Assembly (NCBI RefSeq): GCF_001649575.2
Contig: NC_051433.1
Coordinates: 15,357,655-15,421,654 of the forward strand
Length of the DNA: 64,000 nucleotides
Origin: Kryptolebias marmoratus
Taxonomy: Eukaryota > Chordata > Actinopteri > Cyprinodontiformes > Rivulidae
Direction: 5' to 3'
This document shows, piece after piece, positions 1-10,900 of the stretch (position 1 is the first letter of the stretch; each line of letters opens with the position of its first letter). Both the position numbers and the translations under genes were made by a program. Below the pieces are notes generated by a model. The model searched no databases. It worked only from the letters and a program-made list of their open reading frames with translations, and was not told the DNA's origin.

Positions 1-712
1 GTCTGTAGTTTTAAGAATAGTTCTCCATTTACTCTCACTGACTCCCTGGAGTTGTGTCTAAAACAACTTATTTTGTGGTAATATTCATAACTTGAATAAT
101 AAAACAGGTCAGTCACAGACAGTTAGTATTTCCACTAACAGGATAAAGTTAAAATTGTGCTAATAAATATAACCACTTTATCTATGATGAATTTGTCCAC
201 TTTGGATTAAACTATTTACATTTGACTTCTGTCAATCAAAACTCCAATGTTCTGACAAACACACGGCACAAACCATTCACTTTGGAACAATTACTTCTGG
301 AAAAACAAATAAAGGACAAATGTTTTTCCACAAAAACTGTATACATATATGATGTAGATCACAGACACATTTTTAAGAGTACTTTTGCCTAATAAATGGT
401 GGTGGAAATGTTTGGTTTGGCATTATGTTGCTGCATTGGGGGCTCAGAAGTTTATGTAAGAAACCGGACAAGATAAATTACTGTACATGTGCAGGTATTT
501 TGTTGGCTGATGATTTTATTGTGACCACTGTAAACAAACAGTACATATATGTATATACTGTATATATTAGTATTGTACAGTATGTCATCTCTACCATTAG
601 ACACTGTTTCAAATAGAATCAAGTAATTGCTTTTCCAGATATGTATGAAAAAGCCATCTATGAAGATGGGATGTATCAATTATTTATATTTACATGCTTG
701 TTCCACTTCTAG
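1..712 (+). other. atf1: atf1 intron, 3' part (upstream exons outside window)
   Basis: This AT-rich stretch lies upstream of the first recognisable atf1 exon and ends in an AG acceptor at 711-712. I looked for the N-terminal exon of an ATF1/CREB protein here and saw none, so the start codon is probably left of the window. Short open frames in it show no family resemblance. Confidence 0.6.
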
Positions 713-3683
713 CCCCAGGGTACTGATAGTGAAGACTCACAGGACTCATCTGATAGTGGATCAGCAGCCCAAAAGACAAGAGAAATACTGGCAAGACGGC
801 CTTCATATAGGTAATAAAAACATGAAGACTCAGAAAAAAAACATTTTTATTTAATGAATGGTAATTTCAAGCAATCACCTGACTTCATTTGTCCTACAGA
901 AAAATCCTGAATGACCTTTCATCTGAGGAAACATCACACATCGAAGGAAAGGACGGCAGCCCTGCCTCCACAGGAGTGACAGGTGTTACAGTACCGACCA
1001 CCCCAATCTACCAGACCAGCAGCGGACAGTACAGTAAGAACTGCTGCTGTCAATTTCTTGTACAGAAATTTGGACTGTCAACAAAGTGGGATTCAATGAG
1101 ACATTTGTAATCACAGTACTTCTGGTTTTTGGTTTCTGTAAATTCAGGGATAATCATGGTTGTTATGTATAATTGCCTACAGTATTGTTTTGTGTTACAT
1201 AGTATGAGCTAACCAGCAGGAAACAAGAACAAGTCCTGATTTGGTCTTTGTGATTATGTTAGTTACCATTGCTCCTAATGGCACAATCCAGCTGGCAACA
1301 CCAGGGTCCGAAGGCATTCAGGGACTACAGGCCGTCACTATGGCCAACTCGAGTGGAGCACAGCAAGCCCCCACCATTCTTCAGTACGCTCAGACGCCTG
1401 ATGGCCAGCAGATACTCGTGCCGAGCAATCAGGTCGTCGTACAAGGTGACCACTTACCAGATTTTACCACTGTTTTGTTCCAGTGTTGTAATTTTGTTTT
1501 CTTTTGTAAGCGGATGCATCTTGTGCCCCGTTGCATTCAGGTTAAACTTATGCTGCTTCACAAAATGCTCTTCCCTAAACTGTTCCAGGAAGAAAAGCTG
1601 CAGACTAAAACAGACTCTGACAAAAGGCAAAAAAAAAAGCTTGATAATGAAAAGCTTCTGTGCTGTATGCTATACAGATCAGACAAAAACACAAATATTT
1701 GCTTCATCACTTCTTTGGCTGCATGCAGCATTGTTCTTATTGTGTAGTTAGTTTCACAAGCAGCAGCTTCTATATGTGAACATTAGTACTGTTACTGTTA
1801 AACTACGATTCCACTGAAGTCTTTTAGAATAGACTTGACCCGTCAGTGGTAAAAAATGTGTGGGAGAGTGTCCATGACACGTGTTGTTATTTCTTCACTG
1901 TTGTTCCACTCAGGTGCAGGAGGAGAAATGCAAACATACCAGATTCGCACAGCACCCTCATCTGCCTCCCTCTCTCAGACCGTAGTTATGACCTCTCCTG
2001 TTGGACTGTCCCAGACTAAGTCTGATGATCCAACACTGAAGAGAGAAATTAGGCTTGCAAAGAACAGGTAAACACACACATTAACTCCAGGTAATGGAAT
2101 ATGGGTGACCACAGCGGTGCCTGTGGTGTTTGTTTGTGGACGTTTGAGGAATTCAAACTGAACTGTTTCTACATCAAAATTAGACTGGGAGTAGCCAGAT
2201 AAGATTTGCATGTTTATTTATCATGCATACCTCATGAGGTGAGATGTTTTTTTGTTTTTTTTTTTCCCATCAGCGTTTAAGGGTAAGAAGGCCTGAAGAG
2301 TAATATTTATACACTTTAATAAAACAGTCATAATGGTTATCACTACACGCGGCAATGGCTCAGGAGGTAAGGGTTTGTCCTGTAACCGGAGGGCTGACGG
2401 TTCAAGCCCCCGTTTTGTCAGTCTCAGCCGTTGTGGCCTTGAGCAAAACACTTCACCCGCCTTGCCTACTGGTGGTGGTCAGAGGGCTCGGTGGCGCCGG
2501 TGTGATGGGAGCCTCACTTCTGTCAGCCCGCCCCAGGGCAGCTGTGGCTACAATGTAGCTCACCACCATCAGTGTATGAACGTGTGAATAAATGTGTGAA
2601 TGATTGTAGAGTGAAGCGCTTTGGGGTCCTGGCCATTTACCATTTACACCTGTGATAAGGGACCAGCTAACATTGGACGACTGGTTTAATCCAGGCGGCT
2701 GGATCAGGGATGGGACAGCATGACCTCAGCTAGAACTGCATTACAGAATGTGGTAAAGATGTGGCATTTCAGCAATTTTTTTGTTTTTGTTTTTTAAATC
2801 AGGAATATTTTTTCAATTCAGAGTCAGAAATGCAAACCAAATTTTCTCAGAATTTTTCCTCACTTAACGAAAAGAAAACCTGCCGATATCTGACTTTGAG
2901 CACATTTTGAAAGTGTTAGAGATTCAGTCCAGCATCCAGTGACTCACTCTGCAGTCGTCGACTCAGCTTGGCTCAGATCAGATTGATGGGAACATGGCAT
3001 CTGGTGTATATGCTAATGTTTAATGAGTGTTTGGGGTGCAAGAATGGACACTACTCACCTTTTTCTTCCAAAAATTTGTGTCTAAAAACCACGTCTCAAG
3101 CAGAGGTTTTAAAACTAGCTTTAATTTCTGGACAAAGACAGACAAGATTGAATTATCTGCAGCAAATCTGGTAATTCTAAGTCCTGTAGTGTGAGGCTGA
3201 TGTCTAATGTCCAGTCAAACGAAGCAAACTAGTGGCGTAGTTCTACCAAAAGTTAATGCTGATTGGGAACTTTGATACAACACAGGCTGCAGGAGCCTGT
3301 GTGATAACACACCATGTTTTTGTAGCTTAAAGACATGTCCCATGTAAGTTAGTAGTTACTAAAAGTAAAGCATTTATTCAGCTTGTGTTAGGGGGTTTCC
3401 CTGCCTTTAAAAAGCACACTTCATGTGAAAACGATATCATTTGTTCATGTAATGGAGGTTGCATCGTGACAAACTCGAGTTGCATTCAAGGCACATTTTG
3501 CTTTCAGTTTGACAAACTGCACGTCCCCCTGTTTTCAGAGAGGCAGCCCGAGAGTGTCGACGGAAGAAAAAGGAGTATGTTAAATGCCTGGAAAACCGTG
3601 TCGCTGTACTCGAGAACCAAAACAAGACTCTGATCGAAGAACTCAAAACGTTAAAGGATCTTTACTGCGTTAAAACGGGATAA
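713..3683 (+). CDS. atf1: ATF1, cAMP-dependent bZIP transcription factor (5'-partial, 5 exons)
   Basis: Five exons join in frame: 713-810, 900-1033, 1263-1445, 1914-2067 and 3539-3683 (stop TAA 3681-3683). All have GT-AG borders. They give 237 residues against 271 in human ATF1, so about 35 N-terminal residues lie upstream. The first two exons encode the kinase-inducible domain, with the PKA site RRPSYRKIL split across the junction. Exons 3 and 4 encode the glutamine-rich transactivation region (ILQYAQTPDGQQILVPSNQ). The last exon encodes the basic region and leucine zipper. The protein is nuclear, binds CRE sites as a homodimer or with CREB/CREM, and is activated by phosphorylation (family knowledge). 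ATF1 is preferred over CREB1 because the zipper reads EELKTLKDLY, with Thr as in ATF1. The gene converges on mettl7a. Confidence 0.93.
2348..2655 (+). repeat. tRNA-derived SINE in atf1 intron
   Basis: The 5' part has a box-A-like TGGCTCAGGAGG and a box-B-like GGTTCAAGCC (2399-2408), the two halves of an RNA polymerase III promoter in tRNA order. It is followed by a tRNA-unrelated body with the phrase GCGCTTTGGGGTCCT and a short CCATTTACCATTTAC tail. This layout is that of a fish tRNA-SINE. It lies in the intron before the bZIP exon, in the sense orientation. Confidence 0.75.
3539..3683 (+). CDS. atf1: atf1 last exon: bZIP basic region and zipper
   Basis: The acceptor AG is at 3537-3538. The exon completes an Arg codon split with the exon ending at 2067, then reads EAARECRRKKKEYVKCLENR, the DNA-contacting basic region. 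The zipper VAVLENQNKTLIEELKTLKD follows, with a short tail LYCVKTG. The terminal residues differ from mammalian ATF1, as expected for the least constrained end. Confidence 0.94.
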
Positions 3684-4405
3684 CCTCTGTGTGTGCAGAC
3701 CAAGGATTGAGACGGTGTCAGAGTGACACGCTTCAGTCATTTGGACAAGTCGGGGTTTCTGGGAACACTTCATTTCAGGCTGAGTCTCCAGTTTGTTGTC
3801 GTTTTTGTTTTTTGTTTTTGTTTTTTACTCTGATATAAAAGTGACTTAATACAGTGAGACCTACTGGACAAATTGGCCATTTTCCCCAACTGCTGTTTTT
3901 TAAGAGATAAAAAAAATTTGCTAACGCTATAACATTTATAGTTGTGTACATTTTTTAATACTGGGAAGTTTGAAATTATGAGCTTTAACGTTGAGTCTCA
4001 GTTTCCAAATGTATCCCTTTCCTTTCTCTTGTCTTTTTTTTTTAATGTTGCTGTCAGAGTTGGTTAATTTACCAGCAGCTGCAGAATTTTAACTGTATAA
4101 TTATCACTCAGACATAATTTCTGTTTATCATATGAACCAGCAATTCCCCCTCTTTCCAGTAAGGAGGTGTTACAGTTTTCATTCCTTATATTTGTGCAAT
4201 GGAGTATAAAGGGTAAGAGAAGCGATAACATTACGTGTGGTGTGTTTGGTCGTTACTTGGCAGTTACTTAGACAATCAGGGAAAAATTAAAAAAGCACAG
4301 AGTCCAGGTAATATTTATTATGTGCATCTTGGGAGAGTGGGGAAGAAACAAACTGTATGAAATGTTGCTGATTCTGTGAGTAAATAAATATATTTTCACT
4401 CAAAG
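3684..4405 (+). other. atf1: atf1 3' UTR with poly(A) signal
   Basis: This non-coding stretch follows the TAA stop. A canonical AATAAA at 4383-4388 is the best poly(A) signal, which would put the cleavage site near 4405, about 255 bp from the stop codon of the convergent mettl7a gene. Confidence 0.55.
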
Positions 4406-4660
4406 TAGTGTGTGGCGGCTAACAACTGCAGAACATAAATATTTGTGCTTTTTCACTAACATGGATCTGGCTGCTTGGTTTTTGAAGTGTTGTGTAAACT
4501 ACTGGTTAAAAAGATACGTGCTTTAGAGATAGATCTGACGGTGCAACATTTTCAAAAAGTTAAAAACCTGTAAACTATATTTGAAGTAATTCTCAGCTGA
4601 GTTTTAAAGCAGAACCAAAAATAGCACAAAGGGTTGGTAAATCAGCTTTTTCTCCAGCAG

Positions 4661-6169
4661 TCATTTGATAGAATATCCCATGATGTGTGGCCTTATCATT
4701 AAAGAAACCTCTGGAGCCTCGATGTGTCTTAGATGAAGCTCTGCGAAGCCAGCCGCCTCCAGGTCTTTCCATGTTGTTCTGGTTACTATGCATCCATCCC
4801 CAAGGTAGTACCAAAGAGGCTCAAATATGCACTGATAGAAGAATGTCCGCAACGACGAATCGGAGACGACGTGCTCCAAAAAGTAGAAGGCTCCTCCCTG
4901 AAAGAGAGCGCCAACAAAAACACGTGGAGCTGGTTTCTTATCACCACAAAGCTCAGCTTTCTGGCTGGATTATAAAGATATTCATTGCAATGTCATGAAG
5001 ACGGGTGAAAATAATTCATATAGTAAGAAACAAAATGCTCTTAGTTGTTGTTGTTTTTTGTATATCAATAGTTAATGTGTCCTTTAAATTAAAAATCTGT
5101 AAGAAACAGAAACAGTCAAAGTGACTGAAAGTAAGTCAACAATGGTGACGTCCATTAAAGAGCTGTTTGGGATAGAGAAGTCTGACAATTTTGATGTATT
5201 GGTCCGTATTTATGCTCAGATTAGGGGGATATGTGCTTTGTTTACATTGAGTGCATACCTGCATGTCAGAATTACATCTTAATATTTCTGAAAAGCTACA
5301 GGAGTAAACTCTTTCAAGCTGCACTGTTTGATATAGTTCAGGATATGTTTCTGTTTACGTTTGATTACATAGTTTGCAATGAAGACCATGTCCACATGGT
5401 CACAATCAGTTGAGATTTGCCATCATAAACACTACAAATGATGCAAAATATAACAAGAAAATTCACTTTAGGGTCTTCAAATATACTCTGTTAATTGTAA
5501 ACTTGTCAAAACATAGTAACGTCCTATCATTCTAAACTTAATTTATATTTTAAATTTCCTTTGTGATTATGTGGAACCTGCAAACATGTGTTGAACACAG
5601 AAACGAGAGATTTGATTGTCTATATTTAAAAAAAATCCCACTGTCCGTGAAGGCAGCACGGTGAGACTCACGGCTCTGAGGACTCTCCGGACCTCCTGCA
5701 GGACCTTCGGGACGTCGTCCACAGAGCACAGGACCAGCGTGCCGACTACGACGTCCGCGGACTCGTCCCGTATGTCCCTCATGTCCTCCGCGGAGACGGT
5801 TAAAAACCCCGCGTACGTCAGGTGCCCGTTCGCGTGCATGCGCCTCCGCAGGTACGGCTCGAAGTGCGGGTTGGGGTCGGCGCAGGTCACCGTGCAGCCG
5901 TGGGGGTAGAACTCGAAGTTGGCGCCGCTCCCGCAGCCGACCTCCAGCAGGCGGAGCGTGCCGTCGGGGTTCGCGAACCTCGCCAGGTTTCGGAAGAGCT
6001 CCCGCTTTACTTTGTGCATTTTGCGGTTGTATGAAAACGTGATGTTGTAGACGAGCAGGGGAAACAGACGTCTGTACAGACAGCGCAGGCCCATCATGTC
6101 CAGTAAATAAAGGGGGAAACTCAACGCCAGACAAAATAACCTGCAGAGTTTCATGAAATAAAAGCGCAT
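4661..6169 (-). CDS. mettl7a: Thiol methyltransferase 1A-like (METTL7A), paralogue A
   Basis: Two exons on the minus strand: 6169-5672 (166 codons) and 4897-4661 (78 codons plus stop). The donor GT is at 5671-5670 and the acceptor AG at 4899-4898, phase 0. They give 244 residues, the length of human METTL7A. The N-terminus is hydrophobic (FYFMKLCRLFCLALSFPLYL), as in the ER/lipid-droplet anchor of the family. The SAM-binding motif I reads LLEVGCGSGANFEFYP, followed by the motif DPNPHF and by GTLVLCSV. Exon 2 begins GGAFYFLEHV and ends RPHIMGYSIK. METTL7A/TMT1A methylates small thiols, including hydrogen sulfide, using SAM (family knowledge). The start at 6169 was chosen because it places the hydrophobic segment at the family position; an in-frame ATG also exists at 6238. 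The gene is tail to tail with atf1 and head to tail with paralogue B. Confidence 0.92.
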
Positions 6170-6239
6170 TCTTTCTCCTGAATGAGTCTCAGGTTGAAAC
6201 CTTGTGGTAAATTCAACTGAAAGACTGTAGAAGATCAAA

Positions 6240-7650
6240 AGATTACCTTGTTAAGTCGTTTCCGATGTTATGTCTTACTTTGACCACAAGATGGCGCAAA
6301 CCGACAAGTGTGCTAAGAGGTACATTCAGGAAAGTTTCTATAATTTGTCTTTTTAACAATTTTTTTTAGGAAAATTAACCCTCCTATTGTGTTCATGCCT
6401 TGTTTACTGTTTAGACTAATTCTGAATCCATAACAATACATGTAGTGGATGTCTTTACTAATTGTTTTTTTATGTACAGTGCAAATTTACTTCCTCTTTT
6501 TTAATTTTTATGTTCTATAGGTGTCATATCTGAGCTCATACGACTTTGACTAAAAGAGGGTCATAATGTAGGGATTTGGTTTTCCTTCAACATATTTACA
6601 GAATAAATTGGGTGTTATTTATCACAAACTATTATTTGTCAAAGATAACCAAGGACACTTGTTTTTAAATCATCAAGACTTTGTTTTCTCAGTCAAGTGA
6701 CCGCTGGGAATTTATCAGTGAAAAATGTACATAAGCCCAAATTTACAGCTGAAAACTTAACCATTTGATAAAAAATGCAGTCTAAATTCTGTAAAAAAAC
6801 AAAACAAAAATGAATATATTACTAACAAAAGCCCAGTTTGTCACGTTACATTTTTTGCGTATCAGGTGCACGTACAACAGCGCGTGCTGATATTTGCATA
6901 TGCTTTACAAAGTAATGTACTGTATTCACAGCCCGCTATGCTTGTTTTGACATGTCTTGGAGAACAGACATCACATCTGTTTTTTTTGCCTCTTCTTTCT
7001 GGTCGGTGCAGATTGTGCTTTTGGAGACACTAAGTTGGTCACGTTTATCAGTATGGTTTGAACTGACAGTTTTGATTAAAACACTGTTGTAATTGTTCAA
7101 CATGTGTAGCTCCTGCGGGGGAAAGACTCCTGAGGTTGCCATGAAAGCCAAAAGAAGAGTGAGGTGTGTGTCTATCTAGAGACAACAGCACCTGAGGGTG
7201 TGGGAAATAGGGTGGCACAGTGGTGCAGTGGTTAGATGGGTGTGGGAAATGAATCATGTCCTTCAGCTGAAGTCAAATTCACACATTCATTTCTAATGAT
7301 CGGTCATTTTTGACTGGGAACACCCTCGGGTGTTAGAAAATTTATGAAAACACATAATTTAATGACAATTATCGAAAGAGTTTTTGTTGAACATAATGTG
7401 TGAACAAAACCATGAAATTCCATGTCCATTAGCTAAAATGAAATATCCTTTTTTCAGGGAGTAAACTTAAAACTTGACCGAAACAAAATATAAGGGTAAA
7501 ACTCATTTCTTTGATGTGAAATTGAGTCTAATGTTAGATGTGCAGCCACAGTTAATGTCAAGAATGAGTTGGAGATCAAAAAGTTAGACAACATTTTTTT
7601 CTGACAGATTTTAATCACAGCAAAAATAGGATATAGAATTAAATGTGCAA
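6240..7650. other. Intergenic region between the two mettl7a paralogues
   Basis: No exon is recognisable on either strand. The only annotated content is a short SINE-head-like segment at 7207-7236. The rest is AT-rich unique-looking DNA that should hold the promoter of paralogue A and the 3' end of paralogue B. Confidence 0.5.
7207..7236 (+). repeat. tRNA-SINE head fragment
   Basis: The segment reads GGTGGCACAGTGGTGCAGTG then GTTAG, the usual beginning of a common fish tRNA-derived SINE containing box A. No box B or tail follows, so it is a 5' fragment or a chance resemblance. Confidence 0.4.
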
Positions 7651-7986
7651 AAGTGGTTCACAGATAAATCCCAATGCACAGGTTCTCATGTTAGGTTTTA
7701 CAAATTTGTTAGCAAGCAGGATGGGGGAATACAAAAGGAAGAATAAAAATTAGTATTGTGTGCTTTCTTTCAAGAAATACAGCATCTTCTTTCCAAAAAA
7801 ACAGACAAGTTTGTCCCAATACAAAAATTAAGATCAGGAATGAAGCACAAGCTGTCATCTCTAACACTGGCGATCGCATCGCACGGGAAAACAATGCTTG
7901 GCACATTTTATATTGTATATTGTATATATCATATTGTATATACTGATTGTGACTACAACTTGTTAGAAACCGAATCAGACTTGGAT

Positions 7987-10900
7987 CTATTTCACTGCGT
8001 GGCCGAAAATGTGGTGCTTAATCATGAAGACGAGCGGCGCTTGAATGTGTTTGAGTTTGAGGTCAGAGAACCCAGCCTCCTCCAGGTACTTCCACGTTGG
8101 CCGAGTGACCCGACACCCGTCACCGAAGTAGTACCACACGGGCTGAAAGACGTGCTGGAAGAAGTACGACCACGTCGAGGGCTCTGCCACCACGTGCTCC
8201 AGGAAGAAGAATGCTCCACCCTGTGAGTCAAAGATGTTAGATGTAGACCATCCAGATTACATGATATATCTATTCCACTTTATGTACTGTACCTGTTTCA
8301 TCTTAATCTGAAATCAAATACATATTTAACAGATATTACAAAGCTTAACTTGAAAATATGCATTGACTAAAACTCTGCAGGCAAGCATTTGCACTTTGCA
8401 GTTTTTTGAAAATGTTACTGGCATCAATCTAAAGGTTTGAGTGGTGAAGGGGATCTTCTCTCGCTCTTCATGTTTGACAACATGTTAACAGGGATTAAAG
8501 CAAAAAAAAAAAAAACTTTAATTACTTTCTACATCTCATCATATTACCCCTCCCACACAAGCACACACACACATACATTTGAAAGCCTTTTTTCGGTGTA
8601 TCACTCACAAAATTCGGAGCTATTGAAATGATCAAACAAGGTCTTAAATACTATAGAAACATTACTGTTGCCATTTACAAAAAGATAGTGTTTTAGTTTG
8701 AATATAATAATATTGAGAGTAACATTATTATGACTGCCTGACCGGGCATTGAACCCACAGCTGCCACAGCTGAGGTGAACGTGCTAACCATCATCCCAAC
8801 ATTAGACACAGCTCCCTGGAAGCTCTCCTGTTTTACTTTTGAATATCACAGTTCCAACTTTTATCCTTTATCCGAGCTTTGAATCGGCAAAACAGACACT
8901 CAAAGTTATTCTGGTGCGGGACGACTGAGCCGCCTGTGAGTGCTGTGGGACAGAGGAGGGTCCACTGCAGCACCCGCTGCTGGTTGGAAAAAGAACCAGA
9001 TGTGCTCTCACGTCTGTCTTGAAAAGTCTCCAAAAACACCAGAAGAAGTTGCTTGTTGCTTTTTTGAGAAACAGTCACTAGACGGGTGTAAAAACTTGCT
9101 AAACACTGCCTGCCCCTGTACCTTGCCCTGCTCTGCTCTGATTGGATAAAACTCTGGTTCGCTTTATTTCTTGGAAACAGCATCGGTTTAATCCCTGTAT
9201 CATATTTAGACTGGCTGGCTTTAAAGAAAAAATCACTTTAAAAAAAAAAATCACTTTTTTTTTTTCTTCTAATTTTTCTCATGGTGATGAACTTTAATCC
9301 CTGCTGTTAAACAAATTCCCAGCACACTCCTGCTTAAACTGGATGATGACATTAAAATGTTGTGGAATAATGAGAGCTGTCTGCAACATAATGTTTCCTC
9401 TATTGTTTCATTTCCTCAGACCAAAGCCTTTCTACGTGTTTTAGATCCCAGTTCTGATACTTCAGAGTTTATAAAGAATCACGAAGTCTGGCTAAACACT
9501 CTTTGAGTCTTATGTTAGCACTGGCCTTTCACCCAATGCTCTGTTGCTTCCTTATATACTTAGTTTATTTGGTATGCACATTTAAAACCAAATACTGTTG
9601 CTAAAGAGCTATAAATAAAACAGTAATGAAGCAAAAAGAAGATAGGATTTCATGAAGGAATGCAAATCATCCACCATCTTTTATGCCAGAGTTTTAATCT
9701 AAGATCTTATAACAAGAAGGGATGGCGTTTGAGAGCCTTTTTGGTCCAATTTTGTAAATAATTCATGTGCAATGCTGCCAGATCTGTAGGCCCTCGTAGT
9801 CCCGCCTGCGTTGAGGATGACTCTCAGCTACTACCACGTCAAACTTTAGCACAACATTGATAAATTTGACTGAATTATAGCTATTTTTGAATTGGGTTGA
9901 CTCTAAAAGTTAATCAGCTGTAGATGTACAGACTACTCGCTGAGAGTTTCGTGGAAGTCCGTGTTGACTCTAACCGTTAACGTCAAAGTTTGAAGCAAAG
10001 ATGACGCACAATGTGTTGTGTTCAGACAATTAAAAACCACAAAAAGGCCATGAAAGACGAAACAAGTCGAGTTTAGTAAAGATGTGAACTTGAGTGCTCA
10101 GAGCATTCCTCTGAGTTGAGAGTGCTGGCCTGTGGGCTGGATTTGTGTTAGAGTTCTCTGTGTGACAGGTGGACTCACAGGTTACATAACAGCACACTAC
10201 AAACATTACATAACTACCTCACATGGCTTCTACTTTCTTTGAGCTCAGATGAGATTTCTTGTCTCCACTGGTTCTGAAATGGAAAATACTAAATTTGCAA
10301 GTTGGAGGATTTTTAACAACCAACTTTTGTAAATCATTGAGTCTGGGAGACTTTTCATTCCAAGGTCATTTTACAATAATTTAATCAGTGAGTCATGTCT
10401 TGCTTCTAGCTGCCGAAGTACTTATATTAGTATAAGTATGGCTCCAGATATATTTGACTTGGAGCTCTGTGTTTCAAAGTTTTCGTTCTAGTTACAGTTT
10501 TGTGTTTGTTCTTGTGTGCTCCTAAAAACAGTGTTCTGCTTTATTTTAAAGGTTTTATGTCACACACTTGTTTAATACAATACATATCTCCAGTAGGACA
10601 GGATTATCCCAGAGTTCAGTTCAAATTGCAAAACTTTATGGCAAGATCAATTAAATAAAACCTTCAGATAAAGGGAACCAGACTGTCAGAGGTGGAAATT
10701 CTGGGGGTGGTCAGGGGGGTCCCGGCCCCCTCAATTTTAGAAAAACAGACATTGCACAATGCATTTATGTCCTTTGAAAATCACCCCCCCCCCCCAATCA
10801 GCCTAACAGTGGTTTGGTCCATTGTACCTCTAACACCTTCAGGCTGCCTGAGGGTGGAGCCGTTGAGCCTGAATGACCGGCTTCCAGTAAGAAGCAACTA

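Noticed and set aside
2348..2420. tRNA gene-like box A and box B
   Set aside because: The tRNA-like part continues into a SINE body and lacks a clear cloverleaf; a SINE, not a functional tRNA gene.
4687..4998. + strand open frame of about 100 codons
   Set aside because: Antisense shadow of mettl7a-A exon 2 and its intron edge; no family resemblance.
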